A DNA stretch of 10,094 nucleotides from a bacterium. Its GTDB lineage: Bacteria > Desulfobacterota > Binatia > UBA12015. Shown here in pieces: positions 1 to 6,467 of this stretch (the stretch's first letter is position 1; the number at the start of each line of letters is the position of its first letter). Where the stretch lies: the NCBI GenBank assembly GCA_029976905.1, contig JAPOLW010000103.1, forward strand, positions 1 through 10,094. Reading direction: 5' to 3'. The notes beneath the pieces were generated by a model. That model was not told the DNA's origin. It saw only the letters and a program-made list of their open reading frames with translations, and searched no databases. The position numbers and the translations under genes were made by a program.

Positions 1-775
1 TGGGCACGGTGGCGAAGGTCGTCACCCGTTCCTGTTCGATGCAGGCGGCCAGACCGGGCGCGTCGCTTCGGTCGATCGTGACGCAGCAGCCGCCCGTCTG
101 CAGGCTCACCAGGGGGCCGAGGACCATCAGATTCAGGATCGTGAGCGGCAGCATCACGCCGATGCGGGCGTCTTCGGAAGTACCACCGGTGAAGCGCTGG
201 ACGGTTCCGGGCAGCAGTAGGTTGTGGTGCGTGTGTACGGCACCCTTGGGGCGCCCGGTGGTCCCGCTCGTGTAGGCGATGGCGGCGGCCGCATGTGGGT
301 CGTCCGGGCCGCGGTCGGTCTGCGGCGGGCAAGCGCGGATCCGTGCGGCCCACCCATCGCTTCGGCCGGGGGCTTCCACGAGGTGGCGCAGTGCGGGTAG
401 GTCGGCGCGATGCGGAGCGATCTGGGCCGCACCCGCCTCGTCGGCGAGGAATAAAGCCGCGCCCGCATCGGCCAGAATCCACGCCTTCTCCGGCGAGGCG
501 AGCGGCCGGGGGATGCCTAGCCACAAGCCGCCGCGACGCATGGTTGCGAGAAAGGCGACGACGATGTCCGGGCCGTTGGGGAGGCTCGCCGCGACGCGAT
601 CGCCGGGTCCGATACCCAGGGCGGCGAGCGCGCCGGCCGCGCGCGCGACCTCGTGGTCGAGCTCGGCGAAGGTGAACCGACGGCCGTCGCCGACGAGCGC
701 CTCCCGGTCGGGCGTCGCCCGGGCTGGCGCCTCCAGGATGCGCGCGATGGAGCCCGGCCGCGGCGGCGTGCTCAC
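1..775 (-). CDS. AMP-dependent acyl-CoA synthetase (class I adenylate-forming), partial
   Basis: This is the N-terminal 258 residues of an acyl-CoA ligase; the 3' half lies beyond the left window edge. Such enzymes adenylate a carboxylic acid with ATP and pass it to CoA in the cytoplasm. The decisive evidence is the phosphate-binding signature YTSGTTGRPKG at residues 168-178, followed by VHTHHNL as in this family. It is preceded by the usual N-terminal layout: a TFAELDHEVARAAGAL helix, a GIGPGDRVA turn and a PNGPDIVVAFLA segment. The start is GTG at 775, four bases into the end of the upstream amidohydrolase gene (GTGA overlap). There is no strong Shine-Dalgarno, so translational coupling is likely. 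The specificity-determining C-terminal part is absent, so the substrate (fatty, aromatic or cyclic acid) is unknown. The family call is firm; a role in catabolism with its neighbours is inference. Confidence 0.9.
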   Translation of the reverse strand, partial: MSTPPRPGSIARILEAPARATPDREALVGDGRRFTFAELDHEVARAAGALAALGIGPGDRVAASLPNGPDIVVAFLATMRRGGLWLGIPRPLASPEKAWILADAGAALFLADEAGAAQIAPHRADLPALRHLVEAPGRSDGWAARIRACPPQTDRGPDDPHAAAAIAYTSGTTGRPKGAVHTHHNLLLPGTVQRFTGGTSEDARIGVMLPLTILNLMVLGPLVSLQTGGCCVTIDRSDAPGLAACIEQERVTTFATVP

Positions 776-1962
776 GCGGCGAGGCGGTCCAGTCCGAGGA
801 GCCCGCGCAGATTGTCGCGCGCGATGCACCGTTGGGCGTCCTCGGGCAGCCGGGCGATCGACTGCAGGAATTGACGGGGCTCGGCCAGTCCTTCGGGGTG
901 CGGGTAATCGGAACCGAGCAGGACCTGCGAGGGGCCGAGAGTCTCTGCGAGAGTTGCGACATCCTCTTCGTGGTAGGGCGACACGAAGACGTGGCGGCGT
1001 AGGACCTCGCTCGGTCGGCCCCGAACGTAGCCGCCGATCCAGGGGCCGTTTCGACCCATGCCCTTCATCTTGTCCATGACCTTCATCAGGTACTCGACCC
1101 AGAGGGATCCGTTCTCGACGCTGGCGACGTTCACGTCGGGAAAACGGCCGAAGAGGTTATGGAGGATCAGAGCCGAGAGCGTGTCCATGATGGGACGGTC
1201 GCCGTAGAAGTTCGTCCACTGGAAGGCCGATTGGAAGTGGGAGGGAGGACTGGCCTCTTCGCCCCAGTGGACCGACATCATCTCGTTGTAGCCCGATTCG
1301 GCGATGTGGAAGCACACCAGTAGCCGTGCTTCGTTTATCCGCGCCCAGAAGGGATCGAAGAAGGGGTCGGCTGGCGAACGCCCGAAGGCCGGTCCGGGGC
1401 GGATCGCGATGGCGCGGGCACCGAGCTTCATGACCCGGTCGAGTTCCGCGACCGCAGCGTCGAGATCGAGCAGATCGAGCAGGGGGACCGCGAAGATCCG
1501 GTTCTGATGGGCGAAGCCCCAGTCCTCATCGAGCCAGGTATTGAACGCGCGGATGTTGGCGTACATCTGCTCGGGGTCGTCGCGCATGAATTGTTCGACG
1601 CAAACGCCGAGGGTCGGGAAGAGGAGCATCGCCTCGACTCCCTGGCGATCCATGAGGGCGAGCCGCGCGTCGCGGTCGCGATACTCCGGGCGCATGGGCT
1701 CCGAAACGTCCGCGCCGACGCCGGTTTTGCTCATGCCGCGCAGCATTTCGCGCAGCGCGCCCGGCCGGGAGCTTTTGTCGAAGTCGTGATGGGCGAGAAA
1801 GGTGAAGGGCTTGTCGCCCACCATGATCCGGTCGCGGCCCTCGGGGGTGCGCACCACGTGGATTGCGCGGTCGCGATGACGCGGTTCGATGTGGCGCGTG
1901 TAGCAGTCGCGCGGTTCGTAGTAGTGGTTGTCCGCGTCGAAGAGTCGAATGTCGGGGGACAC
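772..1962 (-). CDS. Amidohydrolase-2 family metal-dependent hydrolase/decarboxylase
   Basis: This is a 396-residue cytoplasmic protein of the amidohydrolase-2 superfamily (TIM-barrel, metal-dependent; relatives include ACMSD and gamma-resorcylate decarboxylase). N-terminal motif D9-A-D-N-H13-Y-Y-E16 stands where many relatives have HxH or ExH. Other signatures are FHIAESG with candidate ligand H219, SVENGSLWV, and GSDYPHPEG with the expected catalytic/metal Asp at 352. The start is GTG at 1962 because AAGGAG sits five bases upstream. An ATG 60 bases further upstream has no such site and adds a tail lacking family features. The gene faces away from the TonB receptor and is followed, with a four-base overlap, by an acyl-CoA synthetase. 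Whether it hydrolyses a C-N or C-O bond or decarboxylates a CoA-activated or free acid cannot be told. The family call is strong; the reaction is unknown. Confidence 0.88.
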   Translation of the reverse strand: MSPDIRLFDADNHYYEPRDCYTRHIEPRHRDRAIHVVRTPEGRDRIMVGDKPFTFLAHHDFDKSSRPGALREMLRGMSKTGVGADVSEPMRPEYRDRDARLALMDRQGVEAMLLFPTLGVCVEQFMRDDPEQMYANIRAFNTWLDEDWGFAHQNRIFAVPLLDLLDLDAAVAELDRVMKLGARAIAIRPGPAFGRSPADPFFDPFWARINEARLLVCFHIAESGYNEMMSVHWGEEASPPSHFQSAFQWTNFYGDRPIMDTLSALILHNLFGRFPDVNVASVENGSLWVEYLMKVMDKMKGMGRNGPWIGGYVRGRPSEVLRRHVFVSPYHEEDVATLAETLGPSQVLLGSDYPHPEGLAEPRQFLQSIARLPEDAQRCIARDNLRGLLGLDRLAA

Positions 1963-1967
1963 GGTTG

Positions 1968-1973
1968 CTCCTT
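1968..1973 (-). promoter_or_regulatory. Ribosome binding site that sets the amidohydrolase start
   Basis: On the minus strand AAGGAG lies five bases before the GTG at 1962. It is the best Shine-Dalgarno match seen in this window and the reason for preferring GTG over the upstream ATG at 2022. Confidence 0.7.
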
Positions 1974-2080
1974 GCGACGTCGTCGCGGAGTGAGGGGTAT
2001 CACGGTCCTTCGGCGAGTCCAAGCCCGCGCGAGCAGACCCCCATGTCCTCGATCGCGGTCACGATGGTGATGGGCGGCGT

Positions 2081-2107
2081 TTGCTCCCGGGGGAGAACCC
2101 GTAGTAT
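2081..2107 (+). promoter_or_regulatory. Possible sigma70-type promoter for the TonB receptor
   Basis: TTGCTC (2081-2086), a 15-base spacer and TAGTAT (2102-2107) precede the receptor start by about 33 bases. The -10 matches consensus at four of six positions, and the -35 mainly by its TTG. The spacer is short, so this is tentative. It lies in the 178-bp gap between the divergent amidohydrolase and receptor genes, where control sites for both would be expected. I saw no convincing operator palindrome there. Confidence 0.3.
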
Positions 2108-2128
2108 CGCAAAGGCCGACCATCAACC

Positions 2129-2135
2129 GAGGGAG
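2129..2135 (+). promoter_or_regulatory. Ribosome binding site of the TonB receptor
   Basis: GAGGGAG ends five bases before the ATG at 2141. It would leave only about one base to the in-frame GTG at 2135, which therefore looks like part of the ribosome binding region and not a start. Confidence 0.6.
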
Positions 2136-2140
2136 TGCCG

Positions 2141-4543
2141 ATGACCGTTCGGAATCTGCCTTACCCTTCCCGGGTGGCTGCGCTCGTGGCCGTCCTTCTC
2201 GTCGGTGTGCCCCGGGCCGACGCCCAATCGGAGGCCGGGACCGTCGTGCCCCGGGCCGACGCCCAATCGGACGCCGGGACCGTCGTGTCGGGAGACGGTG
2301 GGCGGCGGGCCTCCGATACGGGTGCGCGCCGGTCGAATACCGTCGAGGAGATCATCGTCAGTGCGCGCAGACGAGACGAGTTGCTCGAGGATACCCCGAT
2401 CTCCGTCACCGCCCTCGGCGAGCAGACCCTACGGGAAGCCGGGGTCCTGCGCCTCGACGATCTCCAGACCCTCGTTCCGAACCTCCAATTTCTGCCGGGC
2501 ACCGACAACCAGGCCACGAACATCGTCATCCGCGGTATCGGAACATCGGTGCCCGGTGTCGTCTCCTTCGATCCGGGCGTCGGGATCTACGTCGACGGAG
2601 TTTTTCTACCCCGGGCGCACGGGCAGTTGCTCGACATCATCGACGTCGAGCAGGTGGAGGTTCTGCGCGGCCCGCAGGGAACCTTGTTCGGTAAAAACAC
2701 GGTGGGCGGTGCGGTGAACATGACGACCCGGCGACCGGGCGAGGAACTCGAGGGTTTCGCGCTCGTGCGAGCGGGAAATCAGGGGCTCGTCTTCAGTCGG
2801 GCCATGCTCAATGTCCCGGTGCGCGCGGGCTGGTTCGATGGGAGACTCTTCACACGGCTTGCTCTCTCGACGACGAATACCGATGGCTACGTCTGGAACC
2901 GGGAGCAGGAGACCTTCTACTCCGATCGTAACTCGATGGGCTTCCTGGGAAGCGTCCGTTTCCTGCCGGTCGATGACCTCACGGTCGATGTGAGCGGGAC
3001 ATGGGGACGGGATCACAATCACGGACGGGGCGGTCAGTGTGTCTTCGTGCAGGAAACCGGTCTGGGTTCTCTGTTGCCGGGGTACTACGATGCCTGTCGG
3101 CAGTCGAAGCCCTTTGAGGTTGCGACCAACGAAGCCCAGATCTCCGATCTGATCAGCTACGGCGTGTGGGGTACGATTGCCTATGACGTAGGCGAGATCG
3201 GTGTGCTCGACGGCCTCGTCGTCAAGTCGATCACGTCGTGGCGGCGCCAGCGGCAGCGCGCTCGACTGGATTTCGATGCCACCGAATTTCCGGCGATCAA
3301 GACCTCGGACGTCGGCGGCAGTCCGACCGATGGCTACCCGAGCCAGGCCAAACAGGTGAGTACCGAGTTGCAATTCACCGGCCGCACCTGGCAGGACCGC
3401 ATCGATTTCGTTGCCGGCGCGTTCGGCTTCTGGGAGGATGCCAGCGACCCGCAGACGCTGACCCTGGCGCCGGGTTTCATCAATCTCGTGAACCTGAATC
3501 TGCGCGAGAGCGACAATTGGAATTGGGCCCTCTATGGGCAGGTGACCGCGGATGTGACCTCCTGGCTCAGTCTGACCGGCGGTCTGCGCTACACGCAGGA
3601 GAAGAAAGGCCTGCGCGCCGTCAATCGCGATCCCACCCAGCCCACCCAACCCCCTGCAACCGATCTCACCTCGTCGGCGATTTTCAGCGCCTGGACTCCG
3701 ATGGCGAGCGTCGCGGTGCCCCTTCCCGAGGATTGGATCGCGCCGGCACGGCTCGATCACCTCATGACCTATTTCACGTATGCACGGGGTTTTCGCGGCG
3801 GTGGCTTTGACGGCACCCTCAATCCGAACATCTCGACACTGGAGCCCTTCGCACCCGAGTATCTGGACTCCTTCGAGTGGGGCGCGAAGGCGATTGGCTT
3901 CGACGAACGAGCCACGCTCAATGTCTCCGTCTTCTACGGGGAGTACGCGGACATCCAGGTCAGCTCGATCCAGGACGACCCGGATTCTCCAACCGGCTTC
4001 GTCTTCACCACCCAGAACGCGGCTCGTGCGACCACCCATGGGGCCGAACTCGAACTCCTTGCGTTGCCGATCGAAGGGCTACAGCTCAACGGCTCGGTCG
4101 GACTCCTGTACTCGAAATACGAGGAGTTCATCGGGGTCGACAACGTGACCGGGGCGCCGGTCGATCGCGCGGGTCAGCGTTTCAGTCAGGTCCCTGAGGT
4201 CCAGCTCCACCTCGCGCTACAGTATTCATTCGAATTGCCACCGCCGGGAGCGGGTTGGCTTGGCGGTTGGGTGACGCCGCGCATCGAGTGGTACCATCAG
4301 AGCTCGATGTTCCTGCTCGGTCCCGAGGTGCCTGCCGCGACGCAACCGGGCTACGACCTCGTGCACGCGCGTCTTTCCTATGACTTCGCCGACGACCGCG
4401 CGCAGGTTGCTCTGTGGGGCAAGAATCTGACCGACGCCGAGTACTTCAACTTCGCTCTCCCCTCCGTCTCCAGCTTCGGCACCGCAAATCTCTTCTTCGC
4501 CCAGAACCGCACCTTCGGCGGGGAGCTCTCCTGGCGCTTTTGA
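2141..4543 (+). CDS. TonB-dependent outer-membrane receptor
   Basis: This 800-residue receptor would import a large or poorly soluble substrate across the outer membrane using TonB-ExbBD energy. Features in order: signal peptide (hydrophobic core near residues 12-24, ADA cleavage site at 26-28), a duplicated stretch (see repeat), TonB box VEEIIVSA at 68-75, and a plug domain to about residue 198 with LRGPQGTLFGKNTVGGAVN starting at L175. A 22-strand-type barrel follows, with ARGFRGGGF and EYLDSFEWGAKA as in this family, ending in an aromatic Phe after SWR as outer-membrane barrels do. The only two cysteines seen, C300 and C319, lie in one probable extracellular loop and may form a disulfide. 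The length is normal. It is divergent from an amidohydrolase/acyl-CoA synthetase pair, which suggests uptake of an organic catabolic substrate instead of a siderophore; that is inference. Confidence 0.93.
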   Translation: MTVRNLPYPSRVAALVAVLLVGVPRADAQSEAGTVVPRADAQSDAGTVVSGDGGRRASDTGARRSNTVEEIIVSARRRDELLEDTPISVTALGEQTLREAGVLRLDDLQTLVPNLQFLPGTDNQATNIVIRGIGTSVPGVVSFDPGVGIYVDGVFLPRAHGQLLDIIDVEQVEVLRGPQGTLFGKNTVGGAVNMTTRRPGEELEGFALVRAGNQGLVFSRAMLNVPVRAGWFDGRLFTRLALSTTNTDGYVWNREQETFYSDRNSMGFLGSVRFLPVDDLTVDVSGTWGRDHNHGRGGQCVFVQETGLGSLLPGYYDACRQSKPFEVATNEAQISDLISYGVWGTIAYDVGEIGVLDGLVVKSITSWRRQRQRARLDFDATEFPAIKTSDVGGSPTDGYPSQAKQVSTELQFTGRTWQDRIDFVAGAFGFWEDASDPQTLTLAPGFINLVNLNLRESDNWNWALYGQVTADVTSWLSLTGGLRYTQEKKGLRAVNRDPTQPTQPPATDLTSSAIFSAWTPMASVAVPLPEDWIAPARLDHLMTYFTYARGFRGGGFDGTLNPNISTLEPFAPEYLDSFEWGAKAIGFDERATLNVSVFYGEYADIQVSSIQDDPDSPTGFVFTTQNAARATTHGAELELLALPIEGLQLNGSVGLLYSKYEEFIGVDNVTGAPVDRAGQRFSQVPEVQLHLALQYSFELPPPGAGWLGGWVTPRIEWYHQSSMFLLGPEVPAATQPGYDLVHARLSYDFADDRAQVALWGKNLTDAEYFNFALPSVSSFGTANLFFAQNRTFGGELSWRF
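2207..2284 (+). repeat. 39-bp tandem duplication in the receptor's signal peptide region
   Basis: Two adjacent 39-bp units (2207-2245 and 2246-2284) differ at one base (GAG versus GAC, giving Glu versus Asp). Three further bases (GTG) begin a would-be third copy. Each encodes 13 residues in frame, including R-A-D-A-Q-S, so the likely signal peptidase site occurs twice. The near identity at DNA level indicates a recent duplication. Confidence 0.9.
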
Positions 4544-4551
4544 TCGAGTTC

Positions 4552-4569
4552 GCGCACGGTCCCGTGCGC
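4552..4569 (+). terminator. Short inverted repeat after the receptor gene, possible terminator
   Basis: GCGCACGG and CCGTGCGC form a perfect 8-bp inverted repeat around two bases, starting eight bases after the receptor stop. The central pairs would have to open to form a loop. No T-run follows, so it may be an RNA 3'-end structure or simply a palindrome and not an intrinsic terminator. Confidence 0.3.
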
Positions 4570-4579
4570 TTGGCTTCGG
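4565..4579 (+). repeat. Short direct repeat, copy 1
   Basis: A 15-bp element that recurs at 4613-4627 with one mismatch (T/A). The copies are 48 bp apart in the gap between the receptor and the SRPBCC gene, and the second ends two bases before the SRPBCC start codon. This could be a pair of protein-binding sites or chance in GC-rich DNA. Confidence 0.4.
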
Positions 4580-4612
4580 ATAGGGGCCCGGGGGGAGACG
4601 CGGGTGCGCGGC

Positions 4613-4627
4613 TGCGCTAGGCTTCGG
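4613..4627 (+). repeat. Short direct repeat, copy 2
   Basis: Second copy of the 15-bp element at 4565-4579 (14 of 15 bases identical). It covers the position where the SRPBCC ribosome binding site should be. Confidence 0.4.
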
Positions 4628-4629
4628 CC

Positions 4630-5088
4630 ATGCCGCAGTTCGAAACCATCGACCAACTCGTCATCCGAGCCCGGCCCGAGGCCCTCTTCGATACCATCCT
4701 CGATTATCCACACATGCAGGACTGGTATCCTCGATACCGCGTTTCCGTCCGGGGAGGGGGCGACGTCGTCGAGGGCGCCCGCCTCGACCATGAACTCGCC
4801 GCGCCCGGCTCGCCGGTCAAGTCACGTTTCGTTCGCACCGTCCAGAGGATCGATCGGCCACGCTCGATCGAGGAAACCTACGATGGGGGTGATCTCGTCG
4901 GAACGGGTCGCTGGACATTCGAGCCGACCGACGAGGGGCTGACGCGCGTCTCCTTCTGGTGCGACGTTCGATCCAACACGTGGCTCATGCACCTGGGTTT
5001 CCTCCTCGCGGGCGAGCGCGGTCACAACATGGTCTACCAGGAGATCCTCGCGGCCCTGAAAAAACATCACGAGGCGGCCGCGGCGTAG
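4630..5088 (+). CDS. SRPBCC (START-like / polyketide cyclase-like) family protein
   Basis: This 152-residue cytoplasmic protein has the single-domain SRPBCC fold pattern, a small alpha/beta grip with a deep hydrophobic ligand pocket. The N-terminal strand and helix RARPEALFDTILDYPHMQDWYP match the family's typical 'pAe-vFd-v-Dy---wyP' opening. A strand-rich middle follows (GTGRWTFEPTDEGLTRVSFW), then a long C-terminal helix (YQEILAALKKHHE). ATG 4630 is the first start after an in-frame TAG at 4618. No good Shine-Dalgarno is visible, so initiation may be weak or coupled. It lies 86 bp after the TonB receptor on the same strand and may be cotranscribed, consistent with binding or processing the imported ligand. 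Members include cyclases, lipid or ubiquinone carriers and stress proteins; which applies here is unknown. Confidence 0.82.
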   Translation: MPQFETIDQLVIRARPEALFDTILDYPHMQDWYPRYRVSVRGGGDVVEGARLDHELAAPGSPVKSRFVRTVQRIDRPRSIEETYDGGDLVGTGRWTFEPTDEGLTRVSFWCDVRSNTWLMHLGFLLAGERGHNMVYQEILAALKKHHEAAAA

Positions 5089-5135
5089 GTCGGCCCGACA
5101 GAGTCGATCGGCAGGCGCTTGCGAGGGGCGGTCGG

Positions 5136-5152
5136 CGGAGCGATCCGCTCCG
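5136..5152. terminator. Hairpin between convergent SRPBCC and cupin genes
   Basis: CGGAGCG, three bases (ATC), then CGCTCCG give a perfect 7-bp stem. The right arm is also part of a 12-bp palindrome (5146-5157). It lies in the 69-bp gap between two gene ends that point at each other, where a bidirectional terminator is expected. There is no T-run on either side. Confidence 0.35.
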
Positions 5153-5157
5153 GAGCG

Positions 5158-5613
5158 TCAATCGAGAATGCTCGCGGTCTCCTTTCCCTCCCAGGCGTCG
5201 CGATAGAACTCGAGATCGGCGAGGAAGAGCAGGCCGTCCTCGTCGTCGATGAACGCAACCGGGCCGTGCCCGAAGTAGAGGAACTCGGTCTCCTCGGTGC
5301 CCGACGCCTCCTCGTGGATCTCGCCGATCTCCTCGTACCCGTAGACTCCGGCGCGCGCGGAGCCCCCTTCGAAGACGAGTTCGCCCTTGAGAACGAAGAA
5401 CTCGGCCGGTGTCACATGCCGGTGGCGGCCAAAGCGAACATGGGGCTGCAGCTGAACGTACAGCACCCAGTCGCCGGTGACCTCGCAGTACCGCAACAGC
5501 TTGAACTTCACACCCTCGCCGAGGCTTTGCCACTCGAGCCGGTTCAGGTCTACGAGCATGGCACCCCGCTGCCCGGGGTCGTGCTGCGCTCCGACGCGTC
5601 GTTCTGTCTGCAT
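5158..5613 (-). CDS. Single-domain cupin protein (possible dioxygenase-like)
   Basis: A 151-residue soluble protein with a recognisable first cupin motif, R-H64-R-H66-V-T-P-A-E71-F-F-V-L-K-G77, giving the two His and one Glu that usually bind Fe, Mn or Zn. The second motif is less regular: GYEEIGEIHEE offers H100 as the fourth ligand, and FLYFGHGPVAF supplies the closing strands. The pattern recalls cupins annotated as dihydroxyacetophenone or acetylacetone dioxygenase-like, but this is recall only and the substrate is not established. The ATG at 5613 is supported by AAGGGAG six bases upstream. The gene converges with the SRPBCC gene and diverges from rsmE across 107 bp. A link to the catabolic genes to its left is possible but not shown. 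ChrR-type anti-sigma cupin is an alternative, though no zinc-binding anti-sigma domain is present. Confidence 0.75.
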   Translation of the reverse strand: MQTERRVGAQHDPGQRGAMLVDLNRLEWQSLGEGVKFKLLRYCEVTGDWVLYVQLQPHVRFGRHRHVTPAEFFVLKGELVFEGGSARAGVYGYEEIGEIHEEASGTEETEFLYFGHGPVAFIDDEDGLLFLADLEFYRDAWEGKETASILD

Positions 5614-5720
5614 GGCGATCTCCCTTGGTTGGCCCCGCCTGCGAATCTTCCACGCTTTTTCGCCCGCGTCGAGTCGGCCGGGGGGAGGCAGACTTTGTTA
5701 GACCATTCGCGGTTGCGGCG

Positions 5721-6428
5721 ATGAATACGTTGTTGCTCACTCCAGCCGATCTCGTTGCAGAAGACCGGGCCCGCGTAGGAGGAGGCCGGGCCCGGCACCT
5801 GATCGATGTGCTGGGCGTCCGACCGGGATCGCGCGTCCGAGCGGGCCTTCAAGGGGATACGCTGGGTTGGGCCGAGGTCGTGCGCTGCGGCGAAGACGGC
5901 GTCGAGGTCACCCTGACGCTCGGCGAGGCCCCGCCGGCGAAGCTGCCCCTCACGCTCGTCGTGGGCCTGCCGCGACCCAAGGCGGCGCGACGCCTCGTGG
6001 TCGATGCGACCGCGGCTGGGGTCGAACGGCTCATCCTGCTCGGTGCGTGGCGAGTCCCCCGGAGCTACTGGCAAAGCCCGTCGCTTCAGCCCGAGGCGGT
6101 CGCCCGCGACGTGTTGCGGGGCCTTGCCCTGGGTGGGGATTGCCGACCGCCCCGGGTCGAACTCCATCCGCGCTTCAAGCCGTTTGCCGAAGACGAACTA
6201 CCCTCGTTGGCCCGAGGAGCCCGAGCGCTGGTCGCGACGCCGGCGGCAGACGCATCCTGTGCGAGAGAACGGGGAAGGCCCTCGGTCGTCTGCGTTGGGC
6301 CTGAGCGGGGCTTCACCGACTACGAGCAGGCGAGCCTCGTCGCCGCGGGTTGCCAGCCCGTCTCGCTGGGCGCGCGAACACTCCGTGTCCACGCCGCCGT
6401 CCACGTCTTGATCGGCCGGCTGTTTTGA
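5721..6428 (+). CDS. rsmE: 16S rRNA (uracil(1498)-N3)-methyltransferase, RsmE family
   Basis: This 235-residue SPOUT-class methyltransferase would methylate U1498 of 16S rRNA in the 30S subunit using S-adenosylmethionine. An N-terminal PUA-like part (RHLIDVLGVRPGSRVRAG) is followed by the SPOUT domain: LTLVVGLPRPKAARRLVVDATAAGVERLIL, RSYWQSP, FKPFAEDELP, the knot motif VGPERGFTDYE (G193-P-E-R-G-F198) and the C-terminal SLGARTLRVHAAVHVLIGRLF. Canonical members usually have GPEGG and LR-x-E-[TQ]-A. Here the second motif Gly is Arg196 and the motif Glu is His224, while Arg222 is kept. ATG 5721 fits the family N-terminus; an in-frame GTG at 5625 would add a tail without family match and overlap the cupin's ribosome binding site. 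No clear Shine-Dalgarno is seen. It is a housekeeping gene with length normal for the family. Confidence 0.88.
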   Translation: MNTLLLTPADLVAEDRARVGGGRARHLIDVLGVRPGSRVRAGLQGDTLGWAEVVRCGEDGVEVTLTLGEAPPAKLPLTLVVGLPRPKAARRLVVDATAAGVERLILLGAWRVPRSYWQSPSLQPEAVARDVLRGLALGGDCRPPRVELHPRFKPFAEDELPSLARGARALVATPAADASCARERGRPSVVCVGPERGFTDYEQASLVAAGCQPVSLGARTLRVHAAVHVLIGRLF

Positions 6429-6441
6429 CACCAAGGCTCGT

Positions 6442-6457
6442 GACCGCAGCCGCGGTC
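6442..6457. terminator. Hairpin between convergent rsmE and beta-helix genes
   Basis: GACCGC, a four-base loop (AGCC), then GCGGTC form a perfect 6-bp stem in the 39-bp gap between two gene ends facing each other. Position favours a shared terminator; neither side has a T-run, so an intrinsic mechanism is doubtful. Confidence 0.4.
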
Positions 6458-6467
6458 CTGGGACGGG

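Noticed and set aside
279..1079. 266-codon plus-strand open frame over the ligase/amidohydrolase junction
   Set aside because: It is Arg/Ala/Gly-rich, low complexity, and antisense to two genes with strong motifs.
1963..2140. Promoter for the amidohydrolase (TTGGAC with GATACC on the minus strand)
   Set aside because: Only three of six bases match at each element and the spacer is short; not better than chance in this gap.
2606..4039. 477-codon open frame on the minus strand inside the receptor gene
   Set aside because: It is antisense to a receptor with full-length plug and barrel signatures. The product has no recognisable domain and fits a G+C-rich shadow frame.
5625..5720. Upstream GTG start for rsmE
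   Set aside because: It would add 32 residues unlike the family N-terminus and overlap the cupin's Shine-Dalgarno region. ATG 5721 matches the usual RsmE length.
4985..5740. 251-codon minus-strand open frame over the cupin gene
   Set aside because: The cupin frame has the metal-binding motif and a good ribosome binding site; this frame is Arg-rich and runs through the rsmE start.
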